NCBI GenBank assembly: GCA_028023455.1
Contig: JAQFVV010006449.1
Location: 1,410,812-1,474,811, forward strand
DNA from: Epiperipatus broadwayi
Lineage: Eukaryota; Onychophora; Udeonychophora; Euonychophora; Peripatidae
Reading direction: 5' to 3'
Length of the DNA stretch: 64,000 nt
Shown piece after piece: positions 43,830 to 56,989 of the stretch. Position numbers and translations under genes: made by a program. Below the pieces are notes generated by a model. That model made no database searches, was not told the origin of the DNA, and was given only the letters and a program-made list of their open reading frames with translations. Positions within the stretch are counted from its first letter, which is position 1. Every line of letters starts with the position of its first letter.

Positions 43830-44815
43830 TAGTCATTATGTTTTATGCCTTGCAGAGAAATAGCATTATAAACAAGGGAGCCTCCTATAGCTTAATTATA
43901 TTTCTTCATAATATATTTATGTACACCATAAGTATAATTCTATTATCTTTTTAATATGATCTGATGAATCTTGACTTGGTTAATGATGATTTGAGTAATT
44001 AAGTATGGGACAAATCTTTTATAGATGTGATATTTTCAAGTTTAGTTTTTATAATTAGTACCCCAGATCATGAGAGATTTTGGTAGAATCAATATTATTT
44101 GACAATATTTGTTATGCACTTTCCCAGGCCATCTCTAGAATGAATTAGGGATGAAGTGACATGCATTTATGGTAGCAGGTAATCTTTATATTTAAATTAC
44201 TTATGTACACTAGATGGAGTTTTAATGTAGTCCTTTATTGAGTGATGGTTCAGGAGGTCTCTTTGTAATTATCATGTCAATTGTAATAAGGCATTTTTAT
44301 ATATCTCTCATATAGGTACATAGTATTTAGAATGTGATTTAGTTAGTTAAACATTGATTGTAAAGATTTGGAGTGAGGGTTAGAAAGTTAGTATGATAAG
44401 GATTTAAATTAGGGTTAAATAGATTTATTGGGCCAGGTATTTAACGACAATTAACAAAACATTGTACTATGCTTTTATTCATGCATTTTAATTTTGATTT
44501 GCCAGTGATAAAAAATATGTTTCATTATTTTTATAGCATTACCTTTTATGCCGTCAATGTTTAGTTCGTTTGTAATCTAGTAATAAAACGATATTTGTCT
44601 AGCGTGGGTGATCATGTATTGTAACAAGTATTTTTATTGTTGTGAATATGTTCACTATAAAAATAAATTATGACCAGTTTACTTGAAATGATTTAAAATA
44701 TTATTTCTTTCTTTTCTAGTTCCAAGATATAAACACATGGCGTCCTATAGCAGTCATACTATTATCGTACATATCAACTTGTACTACACAATAGTGAATG
44801 TCTAAATGATTAAGA
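43830..44815. other. No feature recognised
   Basis: A+T-rich intergenic sequence between the dispersed repeat and the next LINE. Confidence 0.4.
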
Positions 44816-44824
44816 TGTATCACA

Positions 44825-46150
44825 TGTTTGGAAGAATGCAGTTTTAATAATATTATTATTTGATAAAAGTCATAAAGAAGATATTATAAATTACAGACCT
44901 ATCAGTGTTTTTTCAGCTTTATATAAAATATTTACAAGATAATTACAACTCATCTGCAGAGAACTTTGGATTCCAACCAACCAAAAGAACAAGCTAGTTT
45001 TAAAGTGGTTTTAGTATAGTAGATTATATCCAAGTATTGAGAAGTTATAGAAAGGACCAATGAATATGAGTTGTCATTATGCTTTGGATTTGTAGATTAT
45101 AAAAAGGCATTTGATTTTATAAGCATTTCCTCAATGATTAAAGCATTGGATCATCAAGATATAGATCCAGGATATTCTTGTGTTTTGAAGAATATTTATA
45201 AAAATGCAACAGCAAGAATTAGATTAAATAATGATACAAGAAATGCTAACATTAAGAAGGGCATAAGAAAAAGTGACTCCATAACTTTTTATAGCAGTGC
45301 TACAAGACATTTTGTACACTAAGATGGGAAGTTAAAGGACTAAAAGTAAATGGATATTATTTAAGTCATTTAGATTTTAGAGATGATGTAATTGGTCTTG
45401 TAAATAATGCTTCAGAGCTTCAGAAAATGTTGCAAGAGCTATCAGCTGAAAGTAACAAAGTAAAACTAAAGGTAAACTTTAAAAAGATTAAAGTAATGTC
45501 CAATGGAATATCTCAAAAGATAAAAATAAAGATTGGTAATTATGAGTTAAAAGAAGTTAGCAACTACAAGTACCTTGGTCAGATTATAACTGCAGGTGGA
45601 AACAATGGATGAAATTAGTCAAAGAATTAAACTATTTTGAAGTATTTTTAATAGCAATAACTTAATATTAATAGCAAATATTCGTATGTCTTCAAAAATG
45701 AAGGTGTTTTAGTAAATGTGTTTTACCAGTTCATAGTTATGGATCTGAAACTTGGCTACTTAATAAAAAAACAATACAGAGACTTGAGACACCTCAAAGA
45801 AGTATGTACATATGCATATTAGGAGTAAGAACGGAGATTGAAAACACAATATATGGGTAAAAGAACAAGCAAGTGGTTCTGATATCATTAAAAAAATTAA
45901 GATTGAAATGGAATTGATTTGGACGTATTGCTAGAAAACATGATAATAAATGGACAGTTGAAATCATAAACCGAATTTCAAATGATTATAAAAGACCCAG
46001 AAGGAGACAATATGAGAGGTGGATGGATTAAATAAGAAGTATGTGGAAGTGAAGTGGAGAAAATAGGCTAGAGATTAGAGGAGTTAAATTGACCATAGAG
46101 AAACTTTCATCTTATAGTACACTGATAATAGTCGATGATGATTCCTTTTT
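44825..46150 (+). mobile_element. RTE-type LINE, 5'-truncated and decayed
   Basis: The plus strand reads NYRPISVFSALYKIFTR near 44895, then VDYKKAFDFISISSMIKALDHQDIDPGY near 45092 and LKNIYKNATARIRL near 45185 (reverse transcriptase core), KVNFKKIKVMSNG near 45470, NYKYLGQIITAGG near 45560, YGSETWLLNKKTIQRLE near 45734, and KRPRRRQYERWMD near 45990. These are the conserved steps of RTE-type reverse transcriptase and its C-terminal region in order. The endonuclease is absent. Several stops and shifts mean it is inactive. It ends with GATGATGATT. Same family as the interrupted LINE at 29540-37215. Confidence 0.85.
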
Positions 46151-46154
46151 ATAA

Positions 46155-47700
46155 TATCTACTCTTATTCCGTTTAAACAATCCTGATTTCTTTTTTGTTA
46201 ATGATGTTATTTATTGTTTGCCTGAATGTTTGAGAAAATGATATTTTCATTTAATTATATTTTGGATCATTTTCATCATCTAAAATGAATTCTTTTGTAT
46301 TTCAAATCCAAACTTGTTTATTCCTTAAATGTTTTTACATTTGCTTATTCATTATATCACTCATTAAATGCTTTTGCAAAATTCAAACTTATATGAACTT
46401 TATCAAAAACATTCAACCGTTAGTGATATCCCACAAATTAGTATATAACATCTTTCTAGTGGTATTATTATCCACCCTTTTTTTTGGTGATGCTGACATG
46501 GTTGGTTATAACATTACTTTAAAATTATTATACACGAATTTATAAAGCTCTCTTGTTTAATTCTCATGCTAATATTATCTCTTATCAAGCTATCAATAAT
46601 TGAAGAAGAAAAAATACGATCATAATAAAGGTTGTTTGTATACTAATTTGTTGGGTATTATTAACAAATGTAGGTATTTGATAAGTTTAAATAGAGTTTA
46701 AAAGTTTATGAAAACATTAAAAAAATAAGAGATGTAGTAAAAATCTTATATTTATATTAAAGTTTTACATCCTAAAACAAAACAAAAATCAAAAATATCA
46801 ATAGTAAATAAGTCATCTCTAAAAATCACTATGATATTTTTAATTACACATTATATTCTTTACGACCTAACAGCCATAAGGTCAAGAAGTATTTGTTTAT
46901 TCATTTATTAGTAAATCATTACATAGTCCTCAAATATGCATATCTAATGTTAGTAATTAAAGATGCATAATATGGGCAAACTCTTTACATATATTTATAG
47001 TCCTTCAATAGATATATAGTATAATAAATGTTTATTTGGGACTTCACATGGTTATAAATCACGTAGGGAAAATTTACATTTCTTTTGGAAAATAACCCGG
47101 AGAATTACACATGTGCTGACTTCAAACTTGAGGAATTATATATATATATATTAAAAACTACAGCGATTTTTTTAAACAGGTAGACGTTAATTAATGTCCT
47201 GTTTATGTTTGAAACAAAAATATACTAATGTTAAGATAAATATTATGATTTCATTTGCTGTCTTCAATAAAATGTATACAAATAATGTAAAATGTCTGAT
47301 TTTTAATTTGTATAAAATTACTATATTATTTACCTTAATTATTTCATTTCTTGCAAAGCAACGTACCCATAATGACGACAATAATGAAAATTTAATTTGA
47401 ATAAAGATTCAGATACTTTTATAGAAGAATCTCTATGATATTTGCTGACTGTTTACAAGAATTCTTAACATAACAGGAAATATAAATTACTAAAAACATT
47501 CGTAAAGTATGTTCACGCATCTATATTTAATATTTAAATATTCATTTTACTTTATTTTTTTAATTCTCCAAAAATTACATTTATCGTCTTTTATTCAAGA
47601 AATAAAATCTAAATTAAAATTCCCATTTTAATATTTTTTTTAATAAAGTACCAATAAATTTATTTCTCTCTTTCATTAAATAAACAAATATATATTAATA
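46155..47700. other. A+T-rich sequence, no feature recognised
   Basis: Only short open frames rich in Ile, Phe and Asn. No domain, splice context or repeat identified. Confidence 0.5.
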
Positions 47701-47710
47701 TTTTTTTCTA

Positions 47711-48065
47711 CAGTACAGGCTTTTTCATAGGGAGTTTGAATTCGGATTTTCACACGACCCTCAACTATCCACGCTATCTCAGACTTCTGACACACTTGAT
47801 CACACACATGTCGAAAAGATAAATAATTACCAATATATATATTTCGTGCTAAACCAGCACTCTTCAGTTGGTCCAGATTATCACATCCACACATATATAC
47901 AGTCAATGCTCAGCTTATATTAAGATAGCGAATCTTTATACTTTAATAGACAGGCTTCAATCCACTCCACCCCGCAGCTCTTCAGCCGTCCATTTCATTG
48001 AAAATCTGATGATGGAATGCTCAAAGTCCTCATTGGTGCCAACCTTCTCATCCTATCCATGTTGA
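47711..48065 (-). mobile_element. LINE 3'-tail repeat, long copy
   Basis: The minus strand reads TCAGATTTTCAATG, then CGGCTGAAGAGCTG, then TATCTTAATATAAGC, then GTGCTGGTTTAGCAC and ATTCAAACTCCC. The order is the same as in the plus-strand copy at 59400-59745. It lies just 3' of a LINE C-terminal relic on the same strand. Confidence 0.7.
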
Positions 48066-48239
48066 CCATAATAAATTATTAGCTGCCACTATAAACGAGT
48101 ATGACCATTTTAACTTGCCAGATGGAAAAAACAGTGAGAAATGAGTCTTGAGATGACAAACCAATTTGATTATTTTTCTGCTTATTTGATATTTTATGAC
48201 ATTGCTTTTTAAATTATAAGAAGAAGTATTTTCCTTCTA

Positions 48240-48420
48240 ACCAATGGAGTTCATTCTCTGGATATCCGGACGCAGTTAACATTGCACGCCTATAATGTCT
48301 TTCAGACGATTCTTAAAATGTAGACACTCTATACTTCTCCATCAAAACCATACTCATACCTGACAGAAGTCTTGCATTATTTATTCGTTTCGCATGTCCA
48401 ATTCGAAAAAGATGCGATTT
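48240..48420 (-). mobile_element. LINE C-terminal relic
   Basis: The minus strand reads SHLFRIGHAKRINNARLLSG then RRAMLTASGYPE after a stop, resembling the (L)RW.GH..R….RLP segment near the LINE C-terminus. Short and decayed. The tail repeat at 48065-47711 follows it. Confidence 0.4.
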
Positions 48421-48835
48421 TATGATAGTGGACTCTATAATATCACATCTAGCAAGTTTAACACCATATTGTTTATTTTTATGGTATTGTCATTATATTT
48501 TTAAAAAATTATCACATCCTTCAATGAAACTATCAAATGTCTTTATAGTGCAATAGGGTTGTCCAAGTATATTTTCTTTACAAAATATTTGGCAAAATAA
48601 TATTATATAAAGCTTAAGAGCAGTAATTATTTCTCTGTAATGAAATACTCTATATTGTTAAAAGCAGCAGTGGTTCATTGAAATTTGTTTTATATTTCAA
48701 TATCTATTTTCATCTTTCTATTTATAAAATTACTAAACTTTTTTAACTGTTTTATATTCTCATGTTGATAAGTATCCAAGCTAAAAGTTATTGAGGATGT
48801 TTTGCACTGGCAGGTAAAGAACTTGAGTTGTTTTT

Positions 48836-48866
48836 TTGTTTGTTTGTTTGTTTGTTTGTTTGTTTT
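48836..48866. repeat. (TTTG)n microsatellite
   Basis: About seven GTTT units. Confidence 0.9.
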
Positions 48867-49228
48867 TTAATAAGAATTACTAAGCCAAAAGTTTTTAATT
48901 GTGGCATTCAAACATTAAGTCCATTCTATAAATCGTCTTTGAACTGACAAAAATAGCAAAATATAAATCCAGAATCCAATTATACTTTCTACCATCCAAT
49001 CCGTATAGTAGCTTGATCCCTGTTTATGTATATTGAAAGGAATATGTTTACAAACTAAATGGCATATTATTGGGTTCATCTTTGCATGATTCATAATACT
49101 AATGCATCATTTATCTCAACTTGTGAACAGCAGTCAGCATCCGGAGTAATGAATGTTATAAATAAAACGGTGTTAAAGACATTGTGTACCTTGATGAATA
49201 TCAAGATTAAAGGATCAACATTTAGAAA

Positions 49229-50907
49229 TGTATCTAACATTGATGGACAAATTCTAGTAATATTATCATAAATAAAATTACATATCAATGATGCTAGGAC
49301 TACTAGTTTAATAAATAACAATGTTTTATTTATATTTAAGATATAGGATACTTAAAATAGGTAACATAAATAATATGTAAATTGTAATAACATCGTGTGC
49401 ATTTACACTATGAATGCACAAAGGAAGGTGCGTGTTTGGCTTAACGGTGTTAATTTAATCTAATAATATTCAACACTGACTTATTACAGTATGTGTTAAG
49501 ATACTAGACTAAGCAAGTTACCTTGGCAAACTTCACTCGATGAATATTTATTAATTGTAGCAACGTAAAATAACTTCCCTTAATTGAATGTATATGTAAT
49601 TGTTTGTCTTTAGCATAAACACATATACATTAAATGATCTTTCACTACATACATGTAATAAATTTTAAATAAAATGTAAAACCTTGTAACGTTATAGAAA
49701 TACTAAATGTTCAAGTATTTACTGTATTTGGTTGAATCGTATAAAGTAGGATAAAATATTATAGGTATTCAATTAAAAAATAAAATAATAATATCAAAGA
49801 ATTTGAGCATAAACCTTGGATTAATCAAATATAATTTCCATAACTGTAGGTATGCACTTTAATTCCTTTAGATACTTAATATGTAATATATAACTGTGTA
49901 ATTCACTTTTATTATATATAATATTATTGTATAAATCTCATATTGTTGTTAAATCGGTAATAAATTGAGAGATTGCCAATCTCTCTTATGTGCCTACTGT
50001 TGTTTCTCAGACAGCCAATCAGATGTTAAGATAGCTCTCTGAAGAGCGATCAAGCTGCAACACATGACAGAGTTTTTGATAAGAAAATGTTGGTCCCACC
50101 CTCTTCTATACTTAACTTATATGTATATCATATCTGATTGGCTGTCTGAGAAGCAACAGAAGGCGCATGCAAGAGATTGGCAAGTTCTCAATTTATTATA
50201 GATTTTATTGTCTATGTATATCCAAATGCAAGATTCAACAAACAATAATTTCTGTGTCATTTACAAAATAAAAGTACTAAAGTCACTTTTAAATCTCAAG
50301 TATACATTTATCCATTCCTTCATTGCATTCTTTATAATTAATCATTATACCTTATACTGTATATATTAAAAATTTTGAGTACGATCTGATACATAAATTC
50401 TCAATAGGAAGTGAGAAACCCATCATGGCCGACCGCAGTCTTATGTCTAAAGCTTAATGAATCAAGATTTTATGTTTTTTTCTCTCTTTTAATAAATAAT
50501 CCTCATTGCAACTGTTGAGATCTAATTTAATTTTTTTGTTAGAGTTGATTTTATTTCATTGTTGATGATTAACATTTTATTCCTGATATGTGTGTGCATC
50601 TATATTTGTTTATTATTCATATATGCTTTAAATATTTTGTTGAAAGCAAGAAGGAATTTTATAATTAGGTAGACATTGTAGTTTAGCCAATAGATGACTT
50701 TAATCGTCATCGGGGATCCAGAACTATCAATATTATTTGTTTTTAGCAGTTCATTTTATAATATTCTTTTATAAATAATATTAGGAATACACACATTGAG
50801 ATTGAATAAAATATACTAATTAAAATGTACATTCTTCCGGTTGATTAAGAAAAACGAATAGGTGTAGATTATCTGATAAAGAATAAAAAAACATATAATA
50901 AAATTCA
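49229..50907 (-). repeat. 1.7-kb direct repeat, left copy (candidate LTR)
   Basis: This aligns along its length with 54806-56556 in the same orientation, by eye about 80% identical. Shared landmarks include TGTATCTAACATT at the left end, GTAATTGTTTGTCTTT, CACATATACAT, ATTTGGTTGAAT, CAAATGCAAGATTCAACAAA, and GTTGATTAAGA near the right end. The left boundary starts TG; the right end could be a CA at 50906-50907. It contains a MITE at 49958-50198 that the other copy lacks. Confidence 0.75.
49958..50198. mobile_element. MITE with long terminal inverted repeats
   Basis: TAATAAATTGAG at the left is inverted at the right. The similarity continues through GATTGCCAATCTCT and TCTCAGACAGCCAATCAGAT, about 60-70 bp per arm, around a 90-bp centre. 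Its absence from the related repeat at 54806-56556 shows it is a later insertion. Confidence 0.85.
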
Positions 50908-50914
50908 TAAAATA

Positions 50915-53780
50915 ACTTTTAAAACGGACTTCTAAATCTATTATTTTCAAAAGAATATGCAATGTCTCTCTCTCTTTTGTTGCTATCTAATTTTCTTTGG
51001 AAAAATTGTTTTGCATATTGCTTTAAACAATTGTTGTAATAGCAGATGTATACATTTCCAACCATACGGGCACACATATATATATATATATAATTACATT
51101 TAGCATATAGCACTCGTCAGTCATTTATTGATTTACAAATAGTTACTTTAATAAGATAATATTCCTAAAGTTAATGTGTTTTCGTTTTCTTCTTTTATAT
51201 TAGCAATCTAATAACCACAAACTAAAATTGTTGAATTAATGTTAACATAACTTTTTATTACTTGTTGATCAAAGATTACCATTTATTAGATATATGCATT
51301 GCTATCATTTGCATTTATGCATAATATGCTTTCTCCTTTTTAAATATAAGTAACTTTAGATTTCTCAAAGAATTTAAGTTTGAATTACTTTCTAAAAGTA
51401 GCAACAAAAATTATACTCACAAAATACTATTTTAAATTTCATGAAAGGCAATGTATTTTCCCAAATAAAGTGGAAGTCTATCAATTGGCAGTTTTAATGA
51501 TTAGAAATCTTAAAGTAAAATAATAAATTGGCATTTAGGTAAAAAAAAATATTATACATATATAATCATATGTGGTGGAACATCCCAGATGACACATATA
51601 CCCTCACTATAAAATTTTGCTACTAAATCATATACATGAAATCTTTATAAGTTCTACTCAAAATAACACAAAATATGTTCACTTTTAACAACTTTAGCTA
51701 TACTCAAACAAGCAATTTCATGATGATAAATATATTTGCATAGATATCCCTCACTAACATTGAAATGAATTGACCAAAGGTTTATCAATCTTGATAATGA
51801 ATTAGATACATGAGTGGAAAAGTATCAGGTTGAAACTTACCTTCCAATATTAAAGTAACATATCAACTGGCATTTAAATCTTTCCTTAATTTTTTGATAA
51901 TATTGGCATGAACTAAACAATATTCTATATGGTTGCTAACCAGGGACTTTTGGTTTGGATAACTTTTGTGATGCCAGGAAAACTCTAATGAATGTCCTCT
52001 TCTAAAGTCAGAATTCATCAATAATTTTATTTTGCAGGGATATATTTCTACCAGTTGCTATAGAATGAGTCCCAAATATATTTGATTGGTGCTTCATTTT
52101 CAACCTACCTAAGGTTTTGAGCACATGCATACCTGCAATATATTGCACTCTATATCTCTACATATCAATTATCTATTCACCTTCAATGACTGACTATCTT
52201 TAATAATCAGTATGACTGGTACTACTGTTAAGTTGGTGATATGGAAGATTAGTCCAAATCATAACTATCATCTGATATTTATAATAATCATTAGTAATAC
52301 CAACTAACTAAAGCAACCCTAAATATTGTGTCACAACTGTGTCATCACCTAACTAAAAACTTGACTAAAGGTCTTTTATTTACTTGTTTTATGTCTCTTG
52401 CCTTCACTAATATGTGCTATACTTTTTTATTTATTTATCCATTTGAAATATTTATATACCAATTATTTTTTTTGTATATTATTAATTTCTAAGTAAGGAT
52501 GCATGTTGTGCCATGGATTTCAATTTATTGTAATTCATTAATATTTACTAAGGCTGTAACCTCAAGAATGTCGTAAAAATGCGATGGTAGGGACATCTAC
52601 AATTAATTAGTCAACTAAACTCGAAACAAATAATACAACGTCAATTCAGGAACTGATTTATTAACTAACAATTTGCTTCTTAAGTTTATAATCACTAATT
52701 CATCTTATTAATTTAAAACTATGCACTTTTTATTCTTCCAAGTGTGTAAAAAATAGTAAATTGCTGCAAATATCAAAAGTCAATAAACAAGAGATTAGAG
52801 AGTTATAACATCCCTTCATAATAGTAAAGAACCTGAAAATATGGATAGTTTCTCAAAAAAAAAAGATTGTTAATGTAAAAGTTATGATCTGAACTTTGAT
52901 CATAAATGGATATTTGAAGTTTACATCAGAAACATTACTTCCTTTAAATAATTTATGAGTAAAATAGTTAATCCTTAAAATATTCAAAAATATGGATTCC
53001 ATGTAATAAATAAAAACTATATTATCAATAACTGTATACAATTCTCTATTTTCTTTACACTCTTATCATATTTTCTTTTAGATTTCTTCTGGGTGGGTGC
53101 TTATAAAATAAGTCATTACAATTGTCCTGGTGGTATAAATTTCTATATGTTTATTTTCCAACCTATCTAAAAATATAGCTTCTGGCATACCACATGAAAT
53201 TACAACTTCGCTGTTCCTCATGAAGTAAAGACTCAATGTTTGCGTATTTTATGACATTTGAACAGCACACATTATTTATAGCATATACATTGTCATAAAC
53301 TAATCATTTTGTTTGTTCTACCATCACTTGCTATGAAATGACAAGAACAAACTTATTCATTATGTGTTGCCTCTTAAGTAACTTTTTATAATCACATATA
53401 CCTACATAAAAAATCTCTCCGATTTGTATTACAGAAATAGACATTGATCATGAATATTTTATGAAAACCTCTATCATAAAATTGTCATGCAATTTTATCA
53501 GGTCTAAAGTTTATTCTGTCATAACTGGAAGCATGATATTTATTTACCTCATCTAGATCAATTTTATTAGAATACCTTGAAATTATTATAGCACTCTCTT
53601 GAGATTTTTCTAAACTATTATGGAGCTATCATTACTACCCATATAATTAATTCCCATTAACTCAGGTAGACCATTAGATTCATCTGTAATTTCATTTTAG
53701 ACACTTTTAATTCTATTTTCAACACCTTTCTTAATATTAGATTTAGAATTATTCTGTCTTCTATCATAGTCTATTATCTG
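50915..53780. other. Interior between the 1.7-kb repeats, mostly unreadable
   Basis: Between the candidate LTRs. The minus strand has short coding-like scraps (e.g. near 51880-51990) but nothing I can assign to reverse transcriptase or integrase. A half MITE sits at 52540-52601. Confidence 0.35.
52540..52601 (+). mobile_element. Half copy of the 100-bp MITE
   Basis: It matches the left 60 bp of the element at 59139-59238 (AATATTTACTAAGGCTGTAACC, then AAATGCGATGGTAGGGAC) and stops before the right inverted terminus. Confidence 0.75.
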
Positions 53781-53789
53781 ACACTTCTT

Positions 53790-54182
53790 TTACTCCTTCT
53801 TGGGTTGTACACTAACACTTTTAATACCTGATTTTATTTTAGTTTTTATTAGCTCATCTTTAATACTACAATTACCTTTAGATTCTTTACTCGGAACTTG
53901 TAAAGCACTAGAGTTAGTTTTAGATTTTTCCATTTTAGCTTCTTGCCTAGCTTCTCTATTAGCTCTTAATTCCGCAATCCATTTATCCAATTTATTATTA
54001 AAATTAATTCTGAACTTTATTACTTCAACCTTTAATACAGTATTCTGGTCCTTTAATTTTTTACCTAGATTTTTATTAAACTTCTGAATCTTTCCATCAG
54101 TTTTTTCAAAATTCTTCTGAAACTTTCTATCAGATTCTTCAAACTTCATAAGTATCATCCTCACCAGATTTGACATATTCAT
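53790..54182 (-). CDS. Coiled-coil protein, possibly retroelement Gag
   Basis: A 130-codon intact minus-strand frame, strongly charged and helical: MNMSNLVRMILMKFEESDRK at the start, then repeated Lys/Glu/Gln heptad-like segments to about residue 75, then RANREARQEAKMEK and a Lys/Ser-rich tail ending QPKKE. This composition is typical of the N-terminal part of some LTR-retrotransposon Gag proteins, and the frame sits between two 1.7-kb direct repeats on the strand where an element would read. No zinc knuckle is visible. It could instead be a single exon of a host coiled-coil protein. Confidence 0.4.
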   Translation of the reverse strand: MNMSNLVRMILMKFEESDRKFQKNFEKTDGKIQKFNKNLGKKLKDQNTVLKVEVIKFRINFNNKLDKWIAELRANREARQEAKMEKSKTNSSALQVPSKESKGNCSIKDELIKTKIKSGIKSVSVQPKKE

Positions 54183-54292
54183 GTCTAATCCTTTTCTACA
54201 TTAGGGACCATGTCTATAAAAATATACATATAACACATATCTATTCACTTGCCCTAAACAGTATGTGTAAATATTTATGCAAACAATTACTA

Positions 54293-54496
54293 TTAGTTTG
54301 TTGTTGATATATATTCCTGGACAACTTTGATTAAGAGTTCTATCAAAAAATCATAATTCAAAGCCAAAAATGAACATGCATTTTCTAGTTTTACTTTAAC
54401 AAAATGATTAACTATATCAATAAAATGTTCAGTGATGTCATACACAAAATACCTATGTAGTTTACTGGTTTCAGCTGTTAGTGATTTAAAATTCAA
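54293..54496 (-). CDS. 67-codon frame upstream of the coiled-coil frame
   Basis: Same strand as 53790-54182 and 110 bp upstream. It reads a natural-looking sequence (SKLHRYFVYDITEHFIDIVNHF). It may be the decayed 5' part of the same reading unit. Not recognised. Confidence 0.25.
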   Translation of the reverse strand: MNFKSLTAETSKLHRYFVYDITEHFIDIVNHFVKVKLENACSFLALNYDFLIELLIKVVQEYISTTN

Positions 54497-54805
54497 GCCA
54501 CACTATTGACACCAACAGCTGTAATAATGTGATATGGTGAAGTATACAAAATGTGACTGTAAACTTAGTTAAAAATTTATCTCATATAAATGTTCCTAAG
54601 TGAGAGATTGATATGAGGAAACAATAGTCTACATTGTCCCAGTGTTAGAGACTCTATTGGGTGTTATGGAATCTGGAATTCAAGAACACAAAATATACCT
54701 GACAACAATAAGGTCCTACATATGTATAAAAAAAAACTAAATCCATCATTCCCATAACTACAATCTAAATCTCATTGGCTAATAAATATTGCTAGCTCTT
54801 ACGCA

Positions 54806-56556
54806 TGTATCTAACATTTATGGACAAATTCTAATAATATTACCATATGTGAAATTATATACCAATGATATTGAATTATAGATGACTTAAGATTTAGTTA
54901 TATGAACCTATTTGGATATTAATAAATAAAATAAATTACAGTTAAAATTTCTAATTTAATGAATAACAATATTTTATTTACATTTGTAATTAAGAACTAA
55001 GTTACTTAAAATAAGTAGCTTAAATAACATTTAAATTATCATAACGTGGTGTGTCTTTACCTAAAGAATGTTGTAAAACAAAATATTTAACTAACTTTGA
55101 AGGAAATTAAAGGAAAACATGTGTTTAGTTAAACTGAGCTAATTTGATCTAATTATAAACAGTATTAACTTATTATAGTCTGCGTTAGGATATCAGACCT
55201 TAATAAATTACCTTCATAAAGTTCACTGAATGATTTGTTATTATTTTTAGCAACTTTAAATGGCTTTCCTTAATTGTATGCATATGTAATTGTTTGTCTT
55301 TTGTATAAACACATATACATCAAATGATCCTTCACTACATACATATAATAAAATTTAAATGAAATTGAAAACCATATAACGTTAATGAAATACTCAATGT
55401 TCAAATATTTATTATATTTGGTTGAATGATACAAATCAGGATAAAATATTGTATGTATTCAATTAAAAAATTAAATTATAATAATATCAAAGAATTTGCG
55501 AAATTCCTGGAATAATCCAGTACAATTTCCTTGACAGTAGTTATACACTTTAATTCCTTTAGATATTTAATGTTTAACTTATAACTATCTAATCCACTTT
55601 GTCCCTTCATCTGTTAACATTATGTGCATGAATGCAGCATTTGCAACAAAAAATTAAAGAGGGATACCATATATCAGGTGACAAAATTTCCATCAATAGA
55701 AAAGAATTTTCCTTAATTAATGTTCATATTTAAATTTTATGTAAATTAGCAATAACAGCATATGTATACATCCCGTCCCACATTCAAACTTATGCTATGT
55801 CAATGATTGTTTAAAAAAATAAAAGTAAAAAAAAAGCTTTTCTTATGCTGTATTTATGATTTCATTATATACGTATATCCAAATGCAAGATTCAACAAAC
55901 ACTAATTCCTGTCATTTACAAAATAAAAGTATATAATCACTTTTAAATATCAGCTATACATTTATCCATTCATTTACTGCATTCTTTGTATATGTTATAA
56001 CTTCATACATTTAAAATTACGAGATGTGTCTGTTACATATATTTCCAATAAGATGTTAAAAATATTTTGTCCGATAGATGACGTTGCAGTCTCATGACTA
56101 AAGCTTAATATATCAAGATATTATGTTTTCTCTCTTTTAATAAATAATCATTATAGTAACTGTTGAGATCTAATTTAATTTCTTCCCTGGATTTGATATT
56201 TTATTTCATTGATGATGATTAACATTTTATTCTTGATATGCTTTCATTATATTTGTTGATACATTTAAGCTTTAAATTCTAACGGTAATACAGTAAATAT
56301 TTTGTTGAAAGCAAGAATAAATTTTATAATACGATGGAAGTCGCGGTTTAACAGTTAAATAACTTTAATTGATATAGGTTGGCCCTAAAGAATAGATGTC
56401 AACATTGTTTGTTTTCAGCAATTCATTTTATATTAATCTTTTATAAATAATATGAAGAATATATACTGTGTGCTTGAATAAAATCCCAGTTGATTAAGAG
56501 ATGCGTATAGGAGTAGACTATCTGAGAAAGAATAAGAAAATGTAAAATAAAATTAA
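54806..56556 (-). repeat. 1.7-kb direct repeat, right copy (candidate LTR)
   Basis: Partner of 49229-50907. On the minus strand it would be the 5' LTR of the candidate element whose first open frames start at 54496 and 54182. A good TGG primer-binding site is not visible after it, so the LTR reading is provisional. It contains a segment at about 55610-55840 that is not in the left copy. Confidence 0.7.
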
Positions 56557-56578
56557 TAAATGTAGTGAAATTTAAGTG

Positions 56579-56985
56579 AATACTTTGCCTTAACAGACTT
56601 TAATTTTTTTTTAGATTTAATATTATAGTTTTTAAATATTAGATTTTTAATTTTTTATATTCCACAAATCACTGTTAAAACTAGATAATGTAAATAACCT
56701 TTTGATTTATTTCATAGGCTTTTGAAAATGTTAATTTGAGTTTGTTTTTTTTAAATATACCCCCATGTAATATACCATTTTTTATTCCCCCCCCCCCGCC
56801 ATTTTTTTAAGTTAATTTTTTTCCCACCATATATCAGGTATATTATGCACTATCTAGTTAAGTCGGTTACTTGGTTTAATTTTTTTCCTGCCATTTTTTG
56901 AAACTATGTGCTTCTAGTCGGTGTCATTTATCGTTTTAAAATTCAAAATGGTGTTCAGAATATACTATATCAGCACCCCAATATG
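56579..56985. repeat. Dispersed direct repeat, copy 1
   Basis: It matches 63337-63880: GAATACTTTGCC, then TTAGTATTATAG-like and TATTCCACAAA, then ATTTCATAGGCTTTTGAAAA, CATATATCAGGTATATTATG, and TATATCAGCACCC at the end. It starts immediately right of the 1.7-kb repeat. Includes a C11-type run at about 56789-56799. Confidence 0.75.
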
Positions 56986-56989
56986 TCTT

